Source of the DNA: a virus
Virus record (IMG/VR): IMGVR_UViG_3300037842_000623
Span: 1-22,368 of that record
Direction: 5' to 3' (one strand)
DNA length: 22,368 nucleotides
The position numbers and the translations under genes were made by a program. Under the pieces are notes generated by a model, which was not told the origin of the DNA, made no database searches, and saw only the letters and a program-made list of their open reading frames with translations. This document shows, piece by piece, positions 11,968 to 18,838 of this stretch (the first letter of the stretch is position 1; every line of letters begins with the position of its first letter).

Positions 11968-14216
11968 TATGCTTCGAGATCACCGACAATTGTGTAGAAT
12001 TTACCTGTAGTCGCAAATAGTTTCTCGACCTGCAACGGCGGCATACGCATTACATCGCCAGATTCTTCCAGCGCTTGCAAAGCCATCTTGATTGCCATTG
12101 ATGGTCCTCGCTTATCGTTAGCAAAGATTTTCAGTCGTCGCATGTTTGTTATGATGTATTTGAGCGGTAAACTGTACTTCTGATACATTGCAATCGTGAT
12201 CGCTTGCGACTTAGGTTTCGACTCCAAGAATCGTCGTAAGAATTTAACAATTGCGTTGACCTGTTGCTGCTCTGTATTGGTGCCAACTTCACCGTCATCG
12301 AATCTCTTTTTCAGAGTCTCTATGCCGTGTGTGACGAAGTTCTCTGCCCATGTAAAACATTCGGCATCAATAATAGGCGACATTGAATTTTTGCCCACAG
12401 CTAGTAAGGCGGCAACCCGCAGAGTTTTCAAGTGCGCCCTGTTCCACAACTCCGCAGACAACCCCGCATCATTGTTATTGATTTCCTCATCTGCACGGAC
12501 GTCCAAATCGTGACTAAGTTTGGCTGCAACGGAATCAAACGGAATCTCAATCCGTTTTGAGTTTTGTAACAATCCTTGCACCACTGACAACAGGGTAGCA
12601 AGTTTGTTGATTAGTTCGGGCGAAGGTTCGGCGCTCGCTGCATTAGGGTTTGATGGTGGTCGCTTGCCGAGATATTCGACGACGGCAAAACGCGGTAACA
12701 ATCCGCTGGATATCATTGCACCATCGACGTTGTCGTAGAACCAATCCGGTGTTGACTCACCTATCATCGAGAACGCAGGCGAATGCAGAATTCCGATTGT
12801 CTTCTCACTGTCACTATAGGCTGTGGGCATCAATCGGTCTGTTGCGCCGCTCTTTGAATAGAGATCAAGCATGACTTTTTGCAACATGAGATCTGGCGCG
12901 AAATGACCCTCGCACATTGATTTCAGTTTGATCCCAAATTCGCCAAAGATTGACAGCGTTGACAATGACCGTGATTTGCTAAATGCCCGCAGCAATGCTT
13001 GACCTGATGCGAGATCGCCCGGACCTTCGAAGTCGTCAATGTAAGGGCAAACTGTTTGCAATCGAGTATTCAACTTTGAGATACCTTTTGCCATAGCTTC
13101 TTTACCGCGACCTGTGCGAGCCAGCAGCAGCAGATAGAGATTTAGACCGGTTGAACTGACATTGAATGCTCGTCCAGCAATACCTGCCATCAAGCCCAAC
13201 GCACCGACGATTGAAACCTCTTTAATAGGCTTGTGAGAGGCACTATAAAGAAATTCGGCTATGTCACCGGCAAGTCCCGGCGGTGGTGTTAGCGGGCCTG
13301 CCTGCCGGTATAAATGCGATGGTTTCTGAATGATTCCGTTCGTAGGCACCAGAGGTTGCGGTTGAGGCGGAACAAATGTTTCGAAATTGATTTCCGGCAC
13401 AACATTGTCGAAACTTCGCACTATCATATTATTTACATAATCTTGCCTCTTTGCTTTCTTTCGTCGACCTAAACCCGATTGCAAAAACAACCTCTTGATC
13501 TGCTCTTTGTTCTGCGTGTAATAAGCAAGGATATCGATCAATGCGAAGTCGGCGCGTGACTGGTCCCCGAAATGCCAAGTAGTTATGTCACCTTGCCACA
13601 AATCTACAAACTTTTTACCGTTGCTCGCACTTGATGCGATGTTATAGATATCAAGATCGCCATGCTTTTGCGGTCGATCAATGTCATTTGCTGTTGCAGT
13701 CGAGTGATTAAATCCGAGATCTTCGCAAATGTGGTCTATTTTGCCTTGCGCAAATTGGATAGGTGCGTTGTGATACACATTGCCTGTGAACGTCATAAAT
13801 CGTTCGGACGAATACAATTCAAACGGTCCACGACGTCTACCTTTATCGGCTTTCATCTGCGCCTTGACAACAATGTGCAGACCGTTGCCACCCGGCGAAA
13901 TCTCAGAATATGAATCGAGTAACTTTTGGATGTACTCTTGCTTCTGAATTAATGCGGGTTCTGTTGTGTGATCGAGATCAACGATAAGCCACGGATCGTT
14001 CTTGGTAAGAACAAAACCTAAGCCGTCGAAATGCGAAATTGCAGTTACACAAGAATCGAAGGTACACCATGTTTCCGGTCTTCCTACATCTGCAAATGTG
14101 AATGTTCGTGGGTTGTACGGAACTTTGGTCGGCTTGTTGCCGCCTCTGTCTTCATGCCGCCAACACACCCACTGTGCGACCTGTTGCATCTCAACAGGAA
14201 TCCGTGAGTATATCAT
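11964..14216 (-). CDS. Primase-polymerase with helicase-like C-terminus
   Basis: A 750-residue leftward protein. The N-terminus resembles NrS-1-type phage primase-polymerases: WVCWRHEDRGGNKPTKVPYN (16-35), the metal-binding WLIVDLDHT (D80, D82), SPGGNGLHIVVK (H114) and the third acidic site in FELY (about E133). A linker motif DQSRADFALIDILAYY with SGLGRRKK (about 218-256) also fits that group. The C-terminal half has a Walker-A-like LLARTGRGKEA (about 364-374), as in DUF3987-type helicase-related domains. It likely makes primers and may unwind DNA at the origin. Transcribed with the HTH gene, opposite to all other replication genes. The start follows TAGGCGCC, a weak SD. Confidence 0.85.
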   Translation of the reverse strand: MIYSRIPVEMQQVAQWVCWRHEDRGGNKPTKVPYNPRTFTFADVGRPETWCTFDSCVTAISHFDGLGFVLTKNDPWLIVDLDHTTEPALIQKQEYIQKLLDSYSEISPGGNGLHIVVKAQMKADKGRRRGPFELYSSERFMTFTGNVYHNAPIQFAQGKIDHICEDLGFNHSTATANDIDRPQKHGDLDIYNIASSASNGKKFVDLWQGDITTWHFGDQSRADFALIDILAYYTQNKEQIKRLFLQSGLGRRKKAKRQDYVNNMIVRSFDNVVPEINFETFVPPQPQPLVPTNGIIQKPSHLYRQAGPLTPPPGLAGDIAEFLYSASHKPIKEVSIVGALGLMAGIAGRAFNVSSTGLNLYLLLLARTGRGKEAMAKGISKLNTRLQTVCPYIDDFEGPGDLASGQALLRAFSKSRSLSTLSIFGEFGIKLKSMCEGHFAPDLMLQKVMLDLYSKSGATDRLMPTAYSDSEKTIGILHSPAFSMIGESTPDWFYDNVDGAMISSGLLPRFAVVEYLGKRPPSNPNAASAEPSPELINKLATLLSVVQGLLQNSKRIEIPFDSVAAKLSHDLDVRADEEINNNDAGLSAELWNRAHLKTLRVAALLAVGKNSMSPIIDAECFTWAENFVTHGIETLKKRFDDGEVGTNTEQQQVNAIVKFLRRFLESKPKSQAITIAMYQKYSLPLKYIITNMRRLKIFANDKRGPSMAIKMALQALEESGDVMRMPPLQVEKLFATTGKFYTIVGDLEAY

Positions 14217-14225
14217 CCATGGCGC

Positions 14226-14456
14226 CTAGCAATTGGGGGTGTTGGAATCGTCATCCGTAAACAGCGGCTTGTCTGCCAGCAGGTTGTATAATCGTTCGAC
14301 TGCATCTACTCTCGCACCGATCGGCGGATGTTGACTTGTGAGCGTCGTGAGCCATCCGACCGATACACCGATTTTTTCAGAAATTTTGTCCAACGACATT
14401 GGACGCGGGCGATTCCGCAGCAGTTTGATCGTCTCGCTAAGTAAGGTTCGCTGCAT
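14226..14456 (-). CDS. HTH DNA-binding regulator
   Basis: A 76-residue leftward protein starting MQRTLLSETIKLL. ATG 14456 with AAGACAAGGC upstream is chosen because a promoter-like sequence places transcription start near 14491, excluding the in-frame TTG at 14498. Residues about 20-45 (SLDKISEKIGVSVGWLTTLTSQ) form a helix-turn-helix of the XRE-like type common in small phage proteins; a helix ERLYNLL follows. It lies 9 bases before the primase-polymerase gene and beside the divergent control region, so it may regulate both operons. Confidence 0.7.
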   Translation of the reverse strand: MQRTLLSETIKLLRNRPRPMSLDKISEKIGVSVGWLTTLTSQHPPIGARVDAVERLYNLLADKPLFTDDDSNTPNC

Positions 14457-14497
14457 TTGCCTTGTCTTTTCATAGGAAATCAAGTAAAGGGACGCCA

Positions 14498-14525
14498 ATC
14501 ATAACAGATTCTGTGGGCTAGACAA
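14498..14525 (-). promoter_or_regulatory. Leftward promoter for HTH/primase operon
   Basis: On the minus strand TTGTCT (14520-14525), a 16-base spacer and TATGAT (14498-14503), 42 bases before the HTH start. The -10 matches consensus at 5 of 6 positions. Confidence 0.55.
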
Positions 14526-14576
14526 AAGAGTTTGGCAAAAAATATCAGAATACCCCTGTTTGACCCTAGAATACAG

Positions 14577-14604
14577 TTGACAGTGCCGACGATACCTTTA
14601 GACT
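14577..14604 (+). promoter_or_regulatory. Rightward promoter for replication operon
   Basis: Consensus TTGACA (14577-14582), a 16-base spacer and TAGACT (14599-14604), 40 bases before the ATG at 14645. It is divergent from the leftward promoter, with about 50 bp between the -35 boxes. Confidence 0.55.
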
Positions 14605-14644
14605 GGGGCAATTACTTCCAACTTGTGTTTTAAGGGGACACAAC

Positions 14645-15127
14645 ATGACCGGCACATTTCCAACAGCACCGACACCGCTCGCACCAACAGCAGCACCAAC
14701 AGCCACACCAACTGAGAATATCGATTTGGTGATAGGCGAATGGTTTGCGGCATCCGAAGCACTCGCAGCAGCAAAGAAGACCGAAAAGGCTCTACGCGAT
14801 CAGGTGAGCAATTCGCATTTGTGGAACGCTGCAAAAACAACCGGCACGCAAACCTATGACCTTGGCAAAGGTTATGAATTGAAGATGGCTCGCACTGAGA
14901 CAGTGTCAGTCGCCAACAAAGAACATGAGGCAACTCATTGTATTATCAAGCTGCGCAACCTTGGCGAAGGGGCTACCGAACGAGCCAATCGATTGTTTAC
15001 ATTCTCTGCTAGAATGAGTGAAGCGGTTTATAAGGAGTTAACCGCCGAAGAACGAATGATTGTCGATCCAATTATCACCCGTAAGCCGGGTAGCACCAGT
15101 ATTAAACTCAAAGCACCAAAGGAGTGA
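14645..15127 (+). CDS. Hypothetical protein of the recombination operon
   Basis: A 160-residue protein, first gene of the rightward replication operon, SD AAGGGGACAC. The first 25 residues are a low-complexity Thr/Pro/Ala stretch. A long helix ([22 protein letters not shown]) and a mixed C-terminal domain ([24 protein letters not shown]) follow. Helix-containing proteins of this size commonly accompany phage recombination genes, but I cannot name the family. The CsrA start lies 2 bases after its stop. Confidence 0.65.
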   Translation: MTGTFPTAPTPLAPTAAPTATPTENIDLVIGEWFAASEALAAAKKTEKALRDQVSNSHLWNAAKTTGTQTYDLGKGYELKMARTETVSVANKEHEATHCIIKLRNLGEGATERANRLFTFSARMSEAVYKELTAEERMIVDPIITRKPGSTSIKLKAPKE

Positions 15128-15129
15128 GT

Positions 15130-15312
15130 ATGCTAGTTTTGTCACGAAAGATTAACCAAAAAATTATAATTAACGATGACATTGTCGTTACAATAGTAAA
15201 TATAAAAGGCGATCAAGTGAAACTTGGCATCAAAGCACCAAGTGACATTACTGTATATCGCGAAGAAGTTTATAAAGCGATCTTAAAGGAAATGGAGGAC
15301 ATAAATAAATGA
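15130..15312 (+). CDS. csrA: CsrA/RsmA-family RNA-binding translational regulator
   Basis: A 60-residue CsrA homologue. ATG 15130 is preferred over GTG 15124 because AAAGGAG sits 7 bases before the ATG. CsrA dimers bind RNA hairpins with a GGA core, often over SD sites, and block or stabilise mRNAs. Residues essential in the family are present: MLVLSRK (L4, R6), a central [12 protein letters not shown] (about 26-37) and ITVYREEVY with R44. Length is normal, so it should be active. It is embedded in the recombination operon, with its stop overlapping the Sak4-like start (ATGA). Its own SD contains AGGA, so autoregulation is possible. CsrA homologues on phages are known but uncommon. Confidence 0.95.
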   Translation: MLVLSRKINQKIIINDDIVVTIVNIKGDQVKLGIKAPSDITVYREEVYKAILKEMEDINK

Positions 15313-15980
15313 GTTTACAATTGCTAAGCACAAATACAGTTACGCCTGTTAGTCATTGCTTGATATACGGTCCAGCTAAGTCAGGCAAAACACGATTGAT
15401 CCCCACAGCACCTCAACCGGTGATTTGCTCGTCTGACGCAGGGTTGGCTTCCATACGTGAACATAATCTACCTTTCCACGAAGTTCAAACGTACAGCGAT
15501 TACCTTGTTTTCGAACAAGCGGCAACAAAAGGCGAACTTAACGGGTTTGAAACGGTAGCTATTGACGATCTAACTGAGATTGCCTATTTGTTCATTCAGG
15601 AAGAAAGACCGAAGCACAAGAATTTGATGCAGGCTTATGGTGCATTGAATGATGAAATGATGCGAGTTATTCGCTTTTGGCGAAATCAATCGGCGTTTAC
15701 CGCTGTTATCATCTGTAAACAAGAAAGGATAAAAGATGAATCCACCGGAGGATTAATTTATGCCCCCATGATTCCGGGTAAAGCGGTCGCGCCGCAGTTA
15801 CCTTATTTGTTTGGATCTGTGTATCATACTGAGGAATGGACCGATCCGACTACGCAAGCAGTGCATGAAGTTGTGCGGTGTAAACGAAATGCACAGTATG
15901 ACGCAGGTGATCGTTCGGGAAAACTGAACGAAATTGAGTTTGCGAATCTCAAGGACATTTTTGCCAAAGTGCTGTCATGA
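15309..15980 (+). CDS. Sak4-like RecA-fold ATPase
   Basis: A 223-residue P-loop ATPase resembling phage Sak4 single-strand annealing/recombination proteins, a RecA-core family often encoded beside an SSB. Walker A GPAKSGKT (21-28) and Walker B TVAIDD (82-87) are clear. A later segment ([12 protein letters not shown]) fits the core strand region, and the length is typical. Coupled by ATGA to csrA upstream and to the zinc-finger gene downstream. A GGAGG lies 10 bases before the start. It probably promotes annealing of ssDNA coated by the SSB encoded two genes downstream. Confidence 0.8.
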   Translation: MSLQLLSTNTVTPVSHCLIYGPAKSGKTRLIPTAPQPVICSSDAGLASIREHNLPFHEVQTYSDYLVFEQAATKGELNGFETVAIDDLTEIAYLFIQEERPKHKNLMQAYGALNDEMMRVIRFWRNQSAFTAVIICKQERIKDESTGGLIYAPMIPGKAVAPQLPYLFGSVYHTEEWTDPTTQAVHEVVRCKRNAQYDAGDRSGKLNEIEFANLKDIFAKVLS

Positions 15981-16189
15981 GTAAAAATGTGCATCAAAAG
16001 CTTTTCAATTGGTCATATCGCGCAGGGGATGAAAATGATCTCAAGTGTAATGTCTGCGAAGATAAAATGTTGATTGATTGTCCGAATTGTGATGGCACAA
16101 GTCTAATAAACATTGGTGGCGGTGAAAAGGATCATTGCCCTTGTTGCGAAAACATAAAGGGTAAGGTTCTTTGCCCGGAATGTAACTAA
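15977..16189 (+). CDS. Stand-alone DnaJ-type zinc-finger protein
   Basis: A 70-residue protein with four CxxC pairs (CNVC, CPNC, CPCC, CPEC) spaced as in the DnaJ central zinc-binding region, with Gly residues after some pairs. It would fold around two zinc ions. DnaJ's J-domain is absent. Coupled by ATGA to the ATPase. A similar protein lies at 16998-17225 on the other side of the SSB gene. Function is unknown; protein or nucleic-acid binding is possible. Confidence 0.7.
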   Translation: MSKNVHQKLFNWSYRAGDENDLKCNVCEDKMLIDCPNCDGTSLINIGGGEKDHCPCCENIKGKVLCPECN

Positions 16190-16209
16190 CCTTTAAGAAA
16201 GTAATTATT

Positions 16210-16929
16210 ATGGTTCTGAATTTACCTGAAGCATTCGATCCGTCGCAAACAGCACCGTCAACCGGCAGCGCCGGTCAACTACCTGTGTCCGATGCGAAAG
16301 GTCATGTGGTTGTTATTGTCAGCGGTGAAATGGTGCCAACCGCCGGTGGAAGTGGCACATTCTTGGCATTGACCTTGCGGGTTGTAGAAGGTGTGGCAAC
16401 GGGCGCCGAAGGTGTGCATCGTCTAAATCTGCACAACCAATCGGCAGATGCTGTCAGAATTGCTTACTCTGAACTATCGGCAATCTGCCACGTTGTTGGC
16501 TGGTTGCAGCCATTGCAGGACGTGGAAGTGTTGTATAACAAACCCTTCCGTGTTGTGGTCGGAACACAAAAAGGCAAGGAAGCGGAAGGATACACAAGCG
16601 TTAAGAAAATCATGGATGTTCACGGAGCTAAGCCGGGCGAGCGGGCGGCAGGTGCAGCCACGGTTGCAGCACCAGCACCAGCACCAGCACCAGCACCAGC
16701 ACCAGCACCAGCACCAGCACCGGTTGCAGCACCGGTTGCAGGCGGATTTCCTGTGCAACCACCCGTGCCACCACCTGCTGCCGCTCCAGCAGTCGCTGCT
16801 GATCCTGTAGCGATGCCTGTTGTTGAGAACGTGCCTTTTGCCGCACCTGTGGCACCAGCACCCGTAGCGGCACCTGTTGCACCGACTGCACCTGCGAACC
16901 CTGCCGCCGCGCCATGGGCACAAGGCTAA
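16210..16929 (+). CDS. DUF669-like single-stranded DNA-binding protein
   Basis: A 239-residue protein. The N-terminal half fits DUF669-type phage SSBs with an OB-like fold: FDPSQTAP near the start, a strand VVVIVSGEM, GSGTFLALTLRVVEG, HRLNLHNQSADAVRIAYSEL and the later LYNKPFRVVVGT. The C-terminal 95 residues are Ala/Pro/Val repeats, including an uninterrupted PA run encoded by GCACCA units, ending PWAQG. The unstructured tail probably recruits partners such as the Sak4-like ATPase, as SSB tails do. The tail is unusually long. Confidence 0.8.
   Translation: MVLNLPEAFDPSQTAPSTGSAGQLPVSDAKGHVVVIVSGEMVPTAGGSGTFLALTLRVVEGVATGAEGVHRLNLHNQSADAVRIAYSELSAICHVVGWLQPLQDVEVLYNKPFRVVVGTQKGKEAEGYTSVKKIMDVHGAKPGERAAGAATVAAPAPAPAPAPAPAPAPAPVAAPVAGGFPVQPPVPPPAAAPAVAADPVAMPVVENVPFAAPVAPAPVAAPVAPTAPANPAAAPWAQG
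16669..16722 (+). repeat. (GCACCA)8-GCACCG hexamer microsatellite
   Basis: Eight perfect GCACCA units followed by GCACCG, encoding an Ala-Pro run in the SSB tail. Units of six bases keep the frame, so slippage would lengthen or shorten the tail by two residues at a time. Confidence 0.9.
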
Positions 16930-16947
16930 TCGATCCCTTGTCGGGGT

Positions 16948-16997
16948 GACCGGCTAACGATGGTGCCCCCTTACATTATTGTTAGTCGGTCATTTTT
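16948..16997 (+). terminator. Terminator-like hairpin after the SSB gene
   Basis: GACCGGCTAAC (16948-16958) pairs with GTTAGTCGGTC (16981-16991), 11 bp with one G-U, followed by A and five T residues (16993-16997). The large 22-base loop holds CCCC (16967-16970), which could alternatively pair with GGGG at 16943-16946, giving two exclusive folds as in attenuators. The next gene starts immediately after the T run. Confidence 0.6.
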
Positions 16998-17225
16998 ATG
17001 CTTAACGACAACGACTTCGATTGTCCCATTTGTCTCAACGTAGGTGAGTTGCATTGTCAAAATTGTTTAGGGGACGGTTGCGACAAATGCACGCAAGGGT
17101 ATGTGATGTGCCCTGCTTGCCTTGGCTTTTCCAGATTAAGAATCGACTGCAATGACACCCAGTCATCAAGTAGTGAACTCAGATTGCAGGACATTCTTGA
17201 GCGGACCTTTCTGCCCGACTTTTGA
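16998..17225 (+). CDS. Second DnaJ-type zinc-finger protein
   Basis: A 75-residue protein with four CxxC pairs (CPIC, CQNC, CDKC, CPAC) in about 45 residues, paralogous in style to the 15977 product. The pairs are separated by Gly-containing linkers as in DnaJ. The ATG follows the terminator T run directly and no SD is visible, so translation initiation is unclear. The last 74 bases overlap the methyltransferase gene in another frame; the true end or the downstream start could differ. The regular cysteine pairs argue for a real gene. Confidence 0.6.
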   Translation: MLNDNDFDCPICLNVGELHCQNCLGDGCDKCTQGYVMCPACLGFSRLRIDCNDTQSSSSELRLQDILERTFLPDF

Positions 17226-17955
17226 TTTTCTCATCGCAGATCCACCGTTCAACATCGGGCAGTCATATCAGGATTATGATGACAACATGCCCACACATGA
17301 GTACAGGCAGTTCTGTATCGAGTGGATCATCGCCAGTTGGAACAAACTCAAACCCGGTGCCGTCATGGTGCTGCATGGATCTATCAAGGTAAGCCGTGAG
17401 ATCTTGCGAGCATTATTCCAAACTCAGTTGGATGATTTCATCGAAACAGAGATTTGTTGGGCGTACAACTTTGGCCAATGCAATTTCAACAACTGGATTG
17501 AAACACACTGCCGGGCGATCGTGTTGAGGAAGCCGGGCAAAGATAAGAAATGGTATGTTGAAAAGGTCATGACTCCTTCTAAACGTCTGCTGATGGGTGA
17601 CAAGCGAGTAAGCACGTCACGATACAAAGGAATGGTTCCGTTCGGATCAGTGTGGGGAATTAAGACCGAAGATCAAGTTGCCTTGGAACCGATGGAAGGC
17701 GAACAAAATTGGGGCAGAGTACAAGGCAACAACAAAGAGCGTCGGCACGGTCACCCGAACCAACTACCGGAAGTTTACATCGAACGATTCTACAATGCGT
17801 ACACACAACCCGGCGACATTATCTACGTTGTATTTGGCGGCAGCGGTACGGAGATCGCTGTTGCTAAACGCATGGGTAGATCAGCCATTGCTACTGAAGT
17901 GAGTCCTTGGGCTTGCGAATCTATTAAGGGGAGATTGAATGACGTCAACGTATGA
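17152..17955 (+). CDS. DNA methyltransferase (DPPF, beta-class order)
   Basis: A 267-residue Mod-like DNA methyltransferase. The catalytic motif ADPPFNIG (about 29-36) precedes the SAM-binding motif VVFGGSGTEIAVAKRMG (about residue 225-245), the order of beta-class N4-cytosine/N6-adenine enzymes. A target-recognition-like region lies between them (KWYVEKVMTPSKR, SVWGI). No restriction enzyme is next to it, so it is probably an orphan phage enzyme protecting or marking DNA. It overlaps the zinc-finger gene (74 bases) and the nuclease gene (17 bases). The start at 17152 has no strong SD. Confidence 0.85.
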   Translation: MTPSHQVVNSDCRTFLSGPFCPTFDFLIADPPFNIGQSYQDYDDNMPTHEYRQFCIEWIIASWNKLKPGAVMVLHGSIKVSREILRALFQTQLDDFIETEICWAYNFGQCNFNNWIETHCRAIVLRKPGKDKKWYVEKVMTPSKRLLMGDKRVSTSRYKGMVPFGSVWGIKTEDQVALEPMEGEQNWGRVQGNNKERRHGHPNQLPEVYIERFYNAYTQPGDIIYVVFGGSGTEIAVAKRMGRSAIATEVSPWACESIKGRLNDVNV

Positions 17956-18838
17956 AACAGATATTTTGATTCGCGAAAAGATTGCCGAGTCACTGGAAGT
18001 CGAGATTGACGATTATTGCGAAAGCATCGTCGATGCTGACAACCGCACCCGGTTGGGTTCGAGCCAGATAGGCAAGTCATGCAGCCGCGAGATTTGGTAT
18101 GGCTTTCGATGGGCGAAGAAACCAGTGCTTGGCACCGCGACACGACCAGCCGGTAGAGTTGCTCGGTTGTTCAATCGAGGGCATCGCGAGGAACCGGCGT
18201 TGATAAAATATCTTGAAGCAATTGGCTGCAAATTCATCGCGCCGCCAGACGGCAGAGACCAGCATCCGTTTTCCTCTTGCGAAGAACACGCAGGCACCGA
18301 GGTTGATGGTATTGGTTACCTTCCGCCCAAGTTTGGGGTAGATGAAAAAGTGCTGTTCGAATTCAAGACGGCAAATATGAATTACTTCAATCGGATGAAG
18401 AAACACGGCATCCAAAACGAACAGCCGAAGTATTGGGCACAAGTCAACTTTGCTGGTTTGCTGGCAGGTTTGAAGTACGTTTGTTTCGTCGTCGTAAGCA
18501 AGAACGATGACGACATTCACATTGAGTTTCACAAACTCGATCCAGACTACGGCGAAATGTTGATTGACAAAGCGATGCACATTATCAGTGCTGTCGAGCC
18601 CCCGACAAAGATAGCTCTATCTGTTACCAACTTCGCCTGCAAGTTTTGCAACTTCAAGGATATCTGCCATCACGACGAACCGGTAGAAAAAAATTGCCGT
18701 AGTTGTAAACATGCCACACCAGCAGCAGGCGGCAAATGGGCCTGTTGTAACCCAGCTTTTGAAAACGGCGCAACTGGTATGGAGATCCCTGCCGACGTTA
18801 TTCCACTGGGTTGCCCACACCATGAAGGGGTTGACTGA
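17939..18838 (+). CDS. PD-(D/E)XK nuclease, Cas4/exonuclease-like, likely Fe-S
   Basis: A 299-residue nuclease. The order SSQIGKSCSREIWYGFRW (about 41-58), FNRGHREEP (E84, E85), GTEVDGIGYL (D123) and the active-site FEFKTAN (E141, K143) matches phage PD-(D/E)XK exonucleases related to Cas4/RecB. One early Cys (about C48) plus C-terminal ACKFCNFKDIC (about 232-242) fits the four-Cys 4Fe-4S cluster of these enzymes. A further Cys-rich tail (CRSC, CC) follows. It probably degrades DNA ends to yield ssDNA for the annealing system. Overlaps the methyltransferase by 17 bases and the helicase by 1. Confidence 0.85.
   Translation: MTSTYETDILIREKIAESLEVEIDDYCESIVDADNRTRLGSSQIGKSCSREIWYGFRWAKKPVLGTATRPAGRVARLFNRGHREEPALIKYLEAIGCKFIAPPDGRDQHPFSSCEEHAGTEVDGIGYLPPKFGVDEKVLFEFKTANMNYFNRMKKHGIQNEQPKYWAQVNFAGLLAGLKYVCFVVVSKNDDDIHIEFHKLDPDYGEMLIDKAMHIISAVEPPTKIALSVTNFACKFCNFKDICHHDEPVEKNCRSCKHATPAAGGKWACCNPAFENGATGMEIPADVIPLGCPHHEGVD

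Noticed and set aside
16448-16923. Frames overlapping the SSB gene on both strands
   Set aside because: They consist of HQHQ, WCWCW or LVLVLV runs caused by the GCACCA repeat and are shadows.
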